Below are positions 24,857 through 33,006 of a stretch of DNA of 64,000 nt, piece by piece. The DNA comes from UBA2357 sp046295975 (GTDB taxonomy: Bacteria > Pseudomonadota > Gammaproteobacteria > Burkholderiales > Rhodocyclaceae). Under the pieces are notes generated by a model. The model was not told the origin of the DNA and searched no databases. It saw only the letters and a list, made by a program, of their open reading frames with translations. The DNA is taken from positions 1-64,000 of the forward strand of contig JBKBMG010000018.1 in assembly GCA_046295975.1 (NCBI GenBank), given 5' to 3'. A program made the position numbers and the translations under genes. Position 1 is the stretch's first letter. Each line of letters begins with the position of its first letter.

Positions 24857-25288
24857 TCAGGCGCCGACCAGTTCGATCGATTGCTTGATCCGTGTCCAGA
24901 ATTCGGTGTCGTGCGCTTCGAAGGGGGCGGCGCGGGCGTAGGTGAACGCCACCATCAGGTCGTCGTCGGGCAACTGGCAGGCGAGCTGATACTGGTGGAT
25001 GTGGGCCTCGCCCTGGGTGAAGCTGGTGCGCGTCTCGATCGCTTCGATGGTGGCGGTCTTGCCGATGCGCAGCGTCGCGCGCGGCCCTTCTTCGAAGTCG
25101 GGGGCGGTGGCCTTGAGGGCGGCGATCTGCGCGGTGAAGGTCGATTCGAGCGTCTGGCCCGCTTCGATCGCACCGCGGCTGATCACCAGGGTGCTGCCCA
25201 GGTCGGGAAACTTGAGGATGTTGATGCTCTGGTCGGTGTAGCGCACGCCCGGCAGTTGCAGGCTGAGTTCATTGGTGAAGTAGCTCAT
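24857..25288 (-). CDS. Eag-type (DUF1795/DcrB) chaperone for the Rhs effector
   Basis: 143 aa. DUF1795 proteins bind the N-terminal transmembrane segments of Rhs/PAAR effectors and help load them on VgrG. The pattern matches: an N-terminal strand-rich part (LSLQLPGVRYTDQSINILKF), then RGAIEAGQTLESTF and the C-terminal AFTYARAAPFEAHDTEFWTR. It lies between vgrG and rhs on the same strand, the standard vgrG-eag-rhs-immunity order. Confidence 0.88.
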   Translation of the reverse strand: MSYFTNELSLQLPGVRYTDQSINILKFPDLGSTLVISRGAIEAGQTLESTFTAQIAALKATAPDFEEGPRATLRIGKTATIEAIETRTSFTQGEAHIHQYQLACQLPDDDLMVAFTYARAAPFEAHDTEFWTRIKQSIELVGA

Positions 25289-25327
25289 CGCTATGTCCTC
25301 GATGGGTGGGGATCAGCTCGATGAGCC

Positions 25328-27238
25328 TTACTGGAAGTGGGATTCGGTGGCCTGGACGATGCCGCCCTTGTCGCCATCGCCGTCGGGTGCGGTGGTCGCG
25401 GCGCGGTTGTCCATGTTGAGGTCGAGCACGCTTTGCAGGGTGTTGATCTGGCCGCTTTCGTCGGCGGTGATGTTGAAGTTCTTGCACTTGATGCTGAGCT
25501 GGCCTTCCTTGGTCATTTCGATGACGGTTTCGCCGCACACCAGGCGGATCTTGTCGCCGGCTTCGAGCAGGTAGGTCTTGCCGATGCCGTCGTGGCGATT
25601 GGCGCCGACGAAGAAGGTCTCCTCGTTGCGCACGGCGGTCTTGCGGTCGTGGCCGATGGTGTTGCTCTCGTCGTTTCCTATCGATTTTGAGCGATCGACC
25701 TGGACCGAGTGGGTCTCGCAGTTCTCGACCTCGGTGTCGAGGTTCTTCTCGGCGTGCACCCACACCTGCTCCGAGCCTTTGAGATCCTCGAAGCGGATCG
25801 CGTTGGCGTTGGCCGCGCTACCGCCCATGCTCGAGCGGGTGAGGATGCCCGACTGGGTCTTGTTGGCGGGCAGCCCCCACGGGGGCATCTGCTCGGCGTT
25901 GTACACCCGCCCGGTGATGATGGGGCGGTCGGGGTCGCCGTGTTCGTAATCGACGATGACTTCCTGGCCCACGCGCGGGATGTGGATGGCGCCGTAGTTG
26001 GCCCCGGCCCAGGGGTGGGCGACGCGGATCCAGCAGCTGTCTTCGCCGTCCTTCTGGCCGTAGCGGTCCCAATGGAAGTGGACCTTGACCCGGCCGTATT
26101 CGTCGGTGTGGATCTCGGTGCCGGCCGGGCCGACCACCACCGCGGTCTCGGGGCCGCGGCTGCGTGGCTTGGGGGTGCGCAGCACCGGGCGGAAGGGGCG
26201 GTCGGAGGGGATGGCTTCGATACGCACCTGATAGTGGCTGGACTCGGAGCCGCCGGCGCCTTCGTAGGCGTTGTTGGCGGCGCGGTAGGCGGCGCGCATC
26301 ACGATCAGTTCGCGGTTCTGGTCGGCTCGGGGGTGATTGAAAAGTTCGAAGCGGTAGCCGGGGGTGGCGCCGCGCACCCGCCCTTCGAGGATGATGCGGT
26401 CCTGCTGCACCTGCATCGCTTCGAGGCGGGCATTGGCGTAACTGTCGCCATCGCCGCGTTCGACGTAGTTGCCCGGGTAGGAGAAGATCTCGTACTGATC
26501 GAACAGATGGCCGCGCGGGTCGGCATACTCGGTGGTGAGGTCGGCCGAGGGCTTCTTGAAGTCGTAGTCGCTGTGTTTGAACACGCCCGGTTCGACCTCA
26601 CGCGCGAGGCGCCAGGAGAAAAAATGGTCCTCCTGGGCTCTGGCGTGATCGGGCGGGAAAAAGGGGGTGCGCTCGTAGCCGCCGAAGGGTTCGGGGGTGC
26701 TGAAGTGGTCGGCCAGCACCAGTACTTCGCCGGCGGCGCTGTGTTCGAACCAGAAGAAGATGCCTTCGTGTTCGAGCAGACGGCAGATGTAGGAGAGATC
26801 CGTCTCTCCGTACTGCGCGTTATAGACCCAGGTCTTGTAGCTTTGCTTCAACCGCCATTCGTGGCGGATGGCGTTCAGACCGAGCACTTCGGTGACGATA
26901 TCCTGTACCGTCATATTTTGCCGAATCCGAAAATCTCCGCGCCGTGAGGCGTGCCACAGCTTGGGCGCGACCAGGGCTTCGTAGTGCCAGTGCTCGCCGC
27001 GCTTGCCCAGCGCTTCGAAGCGCACCATCTGCCCGGAGAAGAAACGCTTGACGCCATTATGCCCTTCGAGTTCGACCGCGCACACCTCGCCGATCAGGGC
27101 CTGGCAATCTACGTTGGCATCTTCAGATTTGAGCCCCACGCGAAATTCGTAGAGCTCGCTCATCGCTTCCACCCCTTCCAGACTGACCACCCACAGGGCG
27201 TCTCTGAGGGGCGTGTGGGCTACGAGGGGACGATGCAT
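25328..27238 (-). CDS. vgrG: Type VI secretion spike protein VgrG
   Basis: 636 aa, the usual VgrG size without a C-terminal effector extension. gp27-like (about 1-370) and gp5 OB-fold regions are visible: FFWFEHSAAGEVLVLADH, then PAGTEIHTDEYGRVKVHFHW and DSCWIRVAHPWAGANYGAIH, which are VgrG hallmarks. The repeats after about residue 470 form the beta-helix needle. The PAAR domain of the Rhs protein should cap this needle. No T6SS sheath or baseplate genes are in the window, so this is an orphan effector cluster served by a machine encoded elsewhere. Confidence 0.95.
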   Translation of the reverse strand: MHRPLVAHTPLRDALWVVSLEGVEAMSELYEFRVGLKSEDANVDCQALIGEVCAVELEGHNGVKRFFSGQMVRFEALGKRGEHWHYEALVAPKLWHASRRGDFRIRQNMTVQDIVTEVLGLNAIRHEWRLKQSYKTWVYNAQYGETDLSYICRLLEHEGIFFWFEHSAAGEVLVLADHFSTPEPFGGYERTPFFPPDHARAQEDHFFSWRLAREVEPGVFKHSDYDFKKPSADLTTEYADPRGHLFDQYEIFSYPGNYVERGDGDSYANARLEAMQVQQDRIILEGRVRGATPGYRFELFNHPRADQNRELIVMRAAYRAANNAYEGAGGSESSHYQVRIEAIPSDRPFRPVLRTPKPRSRGPETAVVVGPAGTEIHTDEYGRVKVHFHWDRYGQKDGEDSCWIRVAHPWAGANYGAIHIPRVGQEVIVDYEHGDPDRPIITGRVYNAEQMPPWGLPANKTQSGILTRSSMGGSAANANAIRFEDLKGSEQVWVHAEKNLDTEVENCETHSVQVDRSKSIGNDESNTIGHDRKTAVRNEETFFVGANRHDGIGKTYLLEAGDKIRLVCGETVIEMTKEGQLSIKCKNFNITADESGQINTLQSVLDLNMDNRAATTAPDGDGDKGGIVQATESHFQ

Positions 27239-27439
27239 GAGGTGGCCTCACTTCTGAAATGTCATATATCATGGGTTCGCAGGATATTAAAGATGCATTC
27301 AAGAATTGACAAGCCCAATGCATGAAAAAAATACAAAAGGATGGTTTGTCGCGACCCTGGCGTCGGGTCGGTTACCGCGTTTCGCTTGGCAGGCCGAAGG
27401 ATGAAGCAACCATGCCTGAGGCCGCAACGGAGGCGCGCA

Positions 27440-27801
27440 GATCTGGCCCTCGGCGCAGAAATATGCCTTGAGACCGGAGCGGGCGGGCCTGCTCATTTCC
27501 CCGACGAGCAGTTCGTCGGGGTGAGTTTCGCCGGCGACGAGGTCGAAGTTTGCGGCAAGGCGGACGTCGTGCTGTGCGTGCCGCGGTCGCCGGCTACGAG
27601 TGCGCGCTGATCGCCGCCGACCACAACCCGAAGTTCTTCCCCATGCTCACCTACGCCGCTGGCACCATCCGCCCGGCCAAGGTGCTGGTGATCGGCGCGA
27701 GGGTGGCGGGGCTGCAGGCCGTCGCCACCGCGCGGCGCATCGGCGCCATGATCGAGGCCGACGACGTGCGCCCCGAGACGTGCATCCTGTCGGTTCGATA
27801 G
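27440..27801 (+). pseudogene. pntA: Relic of NAD(P) transhydrogenase subunit alpha (pntA)
   Basis: Two PntA segments are readable in different frames. The first (27440-27585) gives LETGAGGPAHFPDEQFV and EVCGKADVVLCV. The second (27597-27801) gives YECALIAADHNPKFFPMLTY and PAKVLVIGARVAGLQAVATA, which includes the NAD-binding Gly motif. About 80 residues between them and everything after ADDVRPE are missing. It is a dead fragment at the island edge, from this host or a relative. Confidence 0.8.
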
Positions 27802-28044
27802 CAATGATCCTAGACACTTCGGTTTCGTACGAACGAGTCAATCAGATCGGGACGGCAGGACTCTCAGAACAGGCTGAGGAACTGGTCTAGGGCGACACAG
27901 TGCTCTCAATAGGGGTGGCTTCGCGGAAAAATTTCAGCGAAGGTGTTGCCAGCGGCGAATCGTTAGTACATAATTCAGTCCTTCGAAGCGCAGAAGTGGA
28001 TTAAAATCGCTGCGTTATCAAGGAGTTATGGCGGGGATCCAAGT

Positions 28045-28064
28045 CTCGTTTCCCGCTCCAGATT
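28045..28064. other. Putative attachment site: 20-bp copy of the tRNA-Gly 3' end
   Basis: CTCGTTTCCCGCTCCAGATT is identical to 28264-28283, which is the 3' end of the intact tRNA-Gly plus its first downstream bases. No 5' part of a tRNA precedes it. ICEclc-like elements integrate in the 3' end of tRNA-Gly genes and leave such a repeat. The site separates island genes (left) from tRNA-Cys and core genes (right), so it is best read as the chromosomal-side att of the island. Confidence 0.75.
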
Positions 28065-28122
28065 TTTTCTGGATGTACAGGTTTCGACCTGACGATGGTC
28101 AGGGATGCCGGCAGACAGGCTT

Positions 28123-28196
28123 GGCGCGATGGCAGAGTGGTTATGCAGCGGCCTGCAAAGCCGTGTACCCCGGTTCGATTCCGAGTCGCGCCTCCA
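28123..28196 (+). tRNA. tRNA-Cys (GCA)
   Basis: 74 nt including an encoded CCA. The acceptor GGCGCGA pairs with TCGCGCC, the anticodon loop is CTGCAAA (anticodon GCA) on a GCGGC/GCCGT stem, and the T-loop is GGTTCGATTCC. It lies 7 bp before tRNA-Gly. Confidence 0.97.
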
Positions 28197-28203
28197 GAAC
28201 AAT

Positions 28204-28279
28204 GCGGGAATAGCTCAGTTGGTAGAGCGCAACCTTGCCAAGGTTGAGGTCGCGAGTTCGAGACTCGTTTCCCGCTCCA
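28204..28279 (+). tRNA. tRNA-Gly (GCC)
   Basis: 76 nt with encoded CCA. The acceptor GCGGGAA pairs with TTCCCGC, the D-loop is AGCTCAGTTGGTAGAGC, the anticodon loop is TTGCCAA (GCC) and the T-arm is GAGTTCGAGACTC. Its 3' end is repeated at 28045-28064. Confidence 0.98.
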
Positions 28280-28320
28280 GATTCACTGCTGCGGTGTTCA
28301 GCTGAATGCCGCAAGCGCTT

Positions 28321-28348
28321 GAAAAAAGGGACTTCGGTCCCTTTTTTC
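28321..28348. terminator. Bidirectional Rho-independent terminator after the tRNAs
   Basis: GAAAAAAGGGAC-TTCG-GTCCCTTTTTTC: a perfect 12-bp stem with the stable UUCG tetraloop. A-run and T-run flanks make it work in both directions. Confidence 0.95.
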
Positions 28349-28680
28349 ATTCCAGCGGCGTCCGCTGTAAGCCACCCCCAGCCACGGTTTTCAGTACGTC
28401 TCCCAGTACATCACGCGGAGCGGGCTTTTCGTTTCTTGTGCAGCACCTGTGTCATGCCGCAGGCGGCGGCATTCATCGCGATGTTGCCGTACGTGTGCGA
28501 GCACGGCAGTGCTTTGACTGCAAGGTCGGTGGAGGTGCGCACGTGCATCGTCGCCGTCACCACGGTGTCGCGCCGTCACGCTTTGGCCTGGACCCATCCG
28601 GGCAGGCGTCTTTGACGTCAAGTAGCGTGGAAATCGGCAGCCTACGGCGTGAAGGTTCCGATCATGGCATCAAGTGCGTT

Positions 28681-28710
28681 GGGGATAGGGGATAGGGGAT
28701 AGGGGGGGGG
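28681..28710 (+). repeat. G-rich GGGGATA tandem repeat ending in a G9 run
   Basis: Three units of GGGGATA are followed by nine G residues. Four or more G-tracts within 30 bp can form a G-quadruplex. It sits in a gene-free region on the downstream side of tRNA-Ser. Confidence 0.9.
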
Positions 28711-28814
28711 CTTGCGTATGCAGGCGACCGGGCTCCTTGAGCGCGAATGCGCAAGTGCCCGATCTTCTGCAGCAACACCGTCCGGATAGCCACCGGGCTG
28801 GGCGAGAAAACGAA

Positions 28815-28836
28815 AAAGCGCCATTTCTGGCGCTTT
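28815..28836 (-). terminator. Terminator of tRNA-Ser (GGA)
   Basis: On the minus strand AAAGCGCCA-GAAA-TGGCGCTTT is followed by TTCG: a perfect 9-bp stem with a GAAA tetraloop, placed 10 bp after the tRNA 3' end. Confidence 0.9.
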
Positions 28837-28845
28837 CTCAAAATC

Positions 28846-28936
28846 TGGCGGAGAGGGCGGGATTCGAACCCGCGTTGGGATATTATCCCAAACACGCTTT
28901 CCAGGCGTGCGACTTAAACCACTCATCCACCTCTCC
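28846..28936 (-). tRNA. tRNA-Ser (GGA)
   Basis: 91 nt with encoded CCA. The acceptor GGAGAGG pairs with CCTCTCC, the anticodon loop is CTGGAAA (GGA), and a long variable arm (TTGGGATAATATCCCAA) is typical of serine tRNAs. Confidence 0.97.
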
Positions 28937-29095
28937 GTGGAAGCGGCGCATTATAGCAAAGGCGCGGGAAAGTGAAACCCCCCCTTTCGGTATCCTTTTG
29001 GGCAGGTCGTTTTCGTACCTGTTCGGCGGCCTGCTGGTGTGGCTGTCGCCGGCTACGTGGATTCTACGGCCGCGCAGGGCAGTGGCCGTGCCGGG

Positions 29096-31282
29096 TCAAA
29101 TCGTGAAGCGTTGTACCAGGGACTGCAATTGCCCGGCGGTACGCTTGAGGCCTTCGCTGGCGTTGACGTTGTCGTCGACCGCGTGGTTGGCCTTGGTGGC
29201 TTCCTCCCGCACGCTCTCCATCTGCTGATCGATGATGCCGAGCTGTTCGAGCTGGCGCTGGGTGAGCTGATCGATTTCTAGATTGATTCGGGAGATTGCG
29301 GCAACCCGCTCGATGATCTGGTCCAGGGCCTGTCCGACGTCGTCGGTGGCTTCCACGTTCTTGTCGACCTGATCCAGGCCGCTGCGTACTGCGCTGGCAC
29401 CTCGGTCGGCGCTGGCCTGGAGCTTTTCGATGAGGGCCTGGATCTCCACGGTGGCCTCGCCGGTACGGTGGGCGAGCTTGCGCACCTCGTCGGCAACGAC
29501 GGCAAAGCCGCGGCCTTGTTCACCTGCGCGGGCTGCTTCGATCGCGGCGTTCAGGGCAAGCAGGTTGGTTTGCTCGGAGATGCCGCGGATGACTGCGATT
29601 ACCGAGCCGATGTTGTCGCTGTCGCCTTTGAGCGAGAGGATGGCGTCACTGGCGGAAGACACGGTTTCGGACAGGCGCGACATCTCGGTTCGCGCGCGGG
29701 CGATGCCCGACTGGCTGGACTTGATCGCGCCGTCGGCGGCGCGTGCTGATTGTGCGGCGGTCGCGCCGTGCTCCGCGACTGCGCGGACCATGGTCGCGAG
29801 GGATTCGGTGGATTCCTCGATTGACTCTTCGCTCAGGCGCTGCGCGGACAGAGCGGAACGGGTTCGAACCGAGGTCTGTTCCATCAGCCCGGCGCTGTCG
29901 TTGATGGAGCGCCCGGCTTCGGTCATGTCCCTGACGTTCTGGCGCAGGCCCTGGATCAGTTCGTTCACCGACGCGATGACTTGTTTCAGTTCCCCGACCG
30001 CGCCCTGACCGGACACCTCGGCACGCAAGTCGTTGCGCGTGACCCGCTGCACGCCGGCGACGAAGCGGCCGAGTGGTTGCACGATCAGGCGTTGCAGCAC
30101 GAATCCGGCAGTAGCGCTGAGTGCGAGGGCGACAATGCACAGTGTGAGCAGGATCAACGGCATGCGCTCGGCGGCGCGGGATGCCTGGGCGGCGCGATCG
30201 TCGGCTTCGCCCAAACGCTCGATCTGATCGCCGGAGACGAAGCGCTGCATGGCTGAAATCGACTGGGCAATGCTTTGTTCGACGGCGGGGATGGCCTCCA
30301 GCGAACGGGTGAGCTGAGAGACGGCTCCGGATAGGTCGGCCGTCATGCTGCGAGTGCTTTCGTTCGAGGTGTTGAGCAGCGCGAGCGTCGACTCGAGCAC
30401 CCGCGCCGATTCCTCGCCCGAGGCGCGCTGATTTTCCGCCGCGCGCAAGGTCTGGCCGGCCAGTACGTTGGACTCTTCCGCGGTACGCGCGGCGAGGCTC
30501 TGACTACCGGTCGAGATCTGGCCTGCGACGCCGATCACCTCTTCCAGCGCACGAACAATCTCCTGGCCAAGCGTGTCGCGCTCGGGCGATGGTGCGCGGT
30601 TGGCGAAATCGCTCAGTTGTGCGCGTAACGGCCGTATCAGGCGGCGCAGTGTGACGAGTAGCTGGCGAGTGTCATCGGTGCTGTCGACGTTGAACAGCGC
30701 ACCGGTGATCGTCGCCAGTTCGCGGTTGATGACCTGGATGTTCTCTTCGATCTGCGGCAACACCGAACGATCGCCGGCACTGAGCTTGTAGTAGTCGACA
30801 TGGATCAGCAGCACGCGCTCGTTGATCGACTGCGCGGAGATGATCATCTGGTGCATCGGGCCTGATACCAGTTCGAGGTTGCTTGCGATCTGCGACGTCG
30901 CGGCTGAAATTTCAACCAGGCTCTCGTTCTGCCGCGCACTGACGGTGTTCAGCTCCCGCAGTCCGGAGTCGATCTGCGCGCTGGCAGCGGTGACCTCGCC
31001 CAGGCGGGTCTCGAGGAAGCGCAGTCGTTCCAGCGATGCCTGCGCGGCACCGAGCTGCTTCACCTGGCGGTCGATCTCGGCCAACCCTTCCACTGACTGG
31101 CGAACGTTGCCGGCCACATCCTCCGTCTCCGACCGCAGGAACTGGATGTTGCCGCCGAGTAGGTTGCTCGCGTAGATCGCGAACCCGCCGGTCACCAGCA
31201 GCACCGCGAGCAGGGTACCGAACAGCCCGTTGATGACCAGTCCAACAGAAATCTCGTTTCGTCGTGCCACGTTGTGCTCCAC
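29096..31282 (-). CDS. Methyl-accepting chemotaxis protein
   Basis: 728 aa. It is an inner-membrane receptor with one transmembrane helix near the N-terminus (GLFGTLLAVLLVTGGFAIYA), a long periplasmic helical domain, a second helix (LILLTLCIVALALSATAGFV), a HAMP linker and a cytoplasmic signalling domain. The conserved hairpin tip is ISEQTNLLALNAAIEAARAG followed by RGFAVVADEVRKLAHRT. No CheR-tethering pentapeptide is seen at the C-terminus. The GTG at 31282 is preceded by GAGGAAG at good spacing; a GTG at 31312 would add 10 residues. The ligand is unknown. It is monocistronic. Confidence 0.93.
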   Translation of the reverse strand: MEHNVARRNEISVGLVINGLFGTLLAVLLVTGGFAIYASNLLGGNIQFLRSETEDVAGNVRQSVEGLAEIDRQVKQLGAAQASLERLRFLETRLGEVTAASAQIDSGLRELNTVSARQNESLVEISAATSQIASNLELVSGPMHQMIISAQSINERVLLIHVDYYKLSAGDRSVLPQIEENIQVINRELATITGALFNVDSTDDTRQLLVTLRRLIRPLRAQLSDFANRAPSPERDTLGQEIVRALEEVIGVAGQISTGSQSLAARTAEESNVLAGQTLRAAENQRASGEESARVLESTLALLNTSNESTRSMTADLSGAVSQLTRSLEAIPAVEQSIAQSISAMQRFVSGDQIERLGEADDRAAQASRAAERMPLILLTLCIVALALSATAGFVLQRLIVQPLGRFVAGVQRVTRNDLRAEVSGQGAVGELKQVIASVNELIQGLRQNVRDMTEAGRSINDSAGLMEQTSVRTRSALSAQRLSEESIEESTESLATMVRAVAEHGATAAQSARAADGAIKSSQSGIARARTEMSRLSETVSSASDAILSLKGDSDNIGSVIAVIRGISEQTNLLALNAAIEAARAGEQGRGFAVVADEVRKLAHRTGEATVEIQALIEKLQASADRGASAVRSGLDQVDKNVEATDDVGQALDQIIERVAAISRINLEIDQLTQRQLEQLGIIDQQMESVREEATKANHAVDDNVNASEGLKRTAGQLQSLVQRFTI

Positions 31283-31421
31283 AGCAAGTCGCTTCCTCGA
31301 AAAAGGTATCACTCCGGTTGGAATCGTCGATCCTGATTGCGACGCCTGGAAGACCGCAGCCCCGTTTCGTGACGTGCTCCGTGACCCATTTCACGGACGC
31401 CACGTGCGGTGGAACATGCAT

Positions 31422-31463
31422 CCGCCCCCGGGTGACACGCGCGCGCGCGTCACCCGGGGGCGG
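31422..31463. repeat. Perfect 15-bp inverted repeat with alternating CG loop
   Basis: CCGCCCCCGGGTGAC and its exact complement flank ACGCGCGCGCGC. It lies in the 328-bp divergent gap between the chemoreceptor and surE (31283-31610). It has no T-run, so it is not an ordinary terminator. The rest of the gap holds a likely surE extended -10 (TGCTAATAT, near 31536) and no gene. Confidence 0.9.
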
Positions 31464-31610
31464 GCATCAGCGTGCGGACACGTGTCGACAGGTTTGTTTA
31501 CGGCACGGGGCGGTCGGGCTTGACCCTTTCGCGTGTGCTAATATCAAAGGCTCTTCACGGTATCGGGCCACGTTCGGGCGCGGGCCGTTTTCCATGTGAT
31601 CGGATTCTCC

Positions 31611-32354
31611 ATGCGCATTCTCCTCAGCAACGACGACGGTTACTTCGCGCCCGGCATTGCCGCGCTGTCCGAGGCCCTTCAAGACCTGGCCGAGATCACC
31701 GTGGTGGCGCCCGAGCGCGACCGCAGTGGCGCGAGCAATTCGCTGACGCTGGACCGTCCGCTGTCACTGAGGCGCGCAACCAACGGCTTTTACTTCGTCA
31801 ACGGTACCCCCACCGATTGCGTGCATCTGGCCGTGACCGGCATGTTCGAGCACCTGCCGGACATGGTCGTCTCGGGCGTCAATCATGGTGCCAATATGGG
31901 CGACGACACGATCTACTCGGGTACCGTGGCGGCAGCGACCGAGGGCTTCTTGCTCGGCGTGCCATCGATCGCGGTGTCGCTGGTCAGCAAGTCATCGGTT
32001 GATTTTTCCGCTTCGGCGCGGGTTGCGCGGGATCTCGTGCTGCGTTTTCAGCAGTCGCCGTTTCGTCAGCCGGTGCTGTTGAATGTGAACGTGCCGGAGG
32101 GCAAGTACGAGGATTTGCGCGGTGTTCGGGTCACCCGTCTGGGCAAGCGCCACAAGGCCGAACCGGTGGTGCGCGATACCACCCCGCGCGGCGACGACGT
32201 GTTCTGGGTAGGGCCGGCCGGCAAGGCCGCCGATGCCGGCAGCGGCACCGACTTCCATGCAGTGGCGGAGGGCTTCGTTTCGGTTACGCCACTCCAGATC
32301 GATCTGACCCATAACGGCCTGATCCCGGTCGTGGGGGATTGGCTCGGAAACTGA
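31611..32354 (+). CDS. surE: 5'/3'-nucleotidase SurE
   Basis: 247 aa. SurE is a cytoplasmic metal-dependent phosphatase acting on nucleoside monophosphates. The hallmark MRILLSNDDGYFAPGI is at the N-terminus, with VAPERDRSGASNSLTLDRPL, the GTPTDCVHLA segment and VVSGVNHGANMGDDTIYSGT supplying metal ligands. The ATG at 31611 gives the standard start; an upstream in-frame ATG would add five atypical residues. It heads the conserved surE-pcm-nlpD-rpoS stationary-phase cluster. Confidence 0.97.
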   Translation: MRILLSNDDGYFAPGIAALSEALQDLAEITVVAPERDRSGASNSLTLDRPLSLRRATNGFYFVNGTPTDCVHLAVTGMFEHLPDMVVSGVNHGANMGDDTIYSGTVAAATEGFLLGVPSIAVSLVSKSSVDFSASARVARDLVLRFQQSPFRQPVLLNVNVPEGKYEDLRGVRVTRLGKRHKAEPVVRDTTPRGDDVFWVGPAGKAADAGSGTDFHAVAEGFVSVTPLQIDLTHNGLIPVVGDWLGN

Positions 32355-32355
32355 A

Positions 32356-33006
32356 ATGCGTTTTTCGGATTCGGGAATGGCCGCCAATCGGGCGCTCCTG
32401 CGCATGGTCGAACGCCTGCGCAGCCAGGGGATTCGCGACGAGAAGGTACTCGACGCCATGTCGCGCGTACCGCGTCAGCATTTCGTCGAGCCTGCGCTGG
32501 CCTACAGCGCCTATGACGACACCCCTTTGCCGATCGGCTATCAACAGACCATATCGCAACCCTTTGTAGTTGCGCGCATGATCGAAATTCTTCGTGCCGG
32601 GCGCGAACTTGGGCGAACTCTTGAGGTCGGTGCAGGGTGTGGGTATCAGGCTGCGGTGATGTCCATGCTGGCGAGCGAGGTGTATGCGGTGGAGCGCATC
32701 CGGCCATTGCTGGAAAAGGCCAAGGAGAACCTCCGGCCGTTGCGGCTGGCGAACGTGCGTTTGAAATATGCCGACGGTACGATGGGCTTGCCGGAGGCGG
32801 CGCCTTTTGACACCATCATCGTTGCGGCGGCGTCGCGGGAGATTCCGCAGGCGCTGAAGCAGCAACTTGCACCGGGCGGGCGACTGATGATCCCGGTCGG
32901 TGCGGTAGATCAACACCTTGTGCTCGTGGAGCGGCAAGGCAACGTATTCAGGGAAAGCCGGTATGAAGCAGTGCGCTTCGTACCCCTCCTCAGTGGAACG
33001 GAATGA
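32356..33006 (+). CDS. pcm: Protein-L-isoaspartate O-methyltransferase
   Basis: 216 aa. Pcm repairs isoaspartyl damage using S-adenosylmethionine. The PIMT signature is present: VPRQHFVEPALAYSAYDDTP, PIGYQQTISQPFVVARM, the SAM-binding LEVGAGCGYQAAVMSMLA and IIVAAASREIP. The start is 1 bp after the surE stop, and the stop overlaps nlpD by 4 bp. Confidence 0.97.
   Translation: MRFSDSGMAANRALLRMVERLRSQGIRDEKVLDAMSRVPRQHFVEPALAYSAYDDTPLPIGYQQTISQPFVVARMIEILRAGRELGRTLEVGAGCGYQAAVMSMLASEVYAVERIRPLLEKAKENLRPLRLANVRLKYADGTMGLPEAAPFDTIIVAAASREIPQALKQQLAPGGRLMIPVGAVDQHLVLVERQGNVFRESRYEAVRFVPLLSGTE

Larger units (their letters stand above)
28349..28845. other. Gene-free stretch between tRNA-Gly and tRNA-Ser
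   Basis: Apart from the G-rich repeat and the tRNA-Ser terminator, no gene is supported. A short plus-strand frame (28440-28615, with MPQAAAFIAMLPYVCEHG) has no recognisable family or ribosome site and is left unannotated. Confidence 0.5.

Noticed and set aside
28440..28615. Small plus-strand frame containing MPQAAAFIAMLPYVCEHG
   Set aside because: No ribosome site and no family match, and it sits in a stretch with repeats and terminators.
28681..28710. Possible CRISPR-like repeat
   Set aside because: Units are 7 bp with no spacers. No CRISPR array or cas gene is present anywhere in the window.
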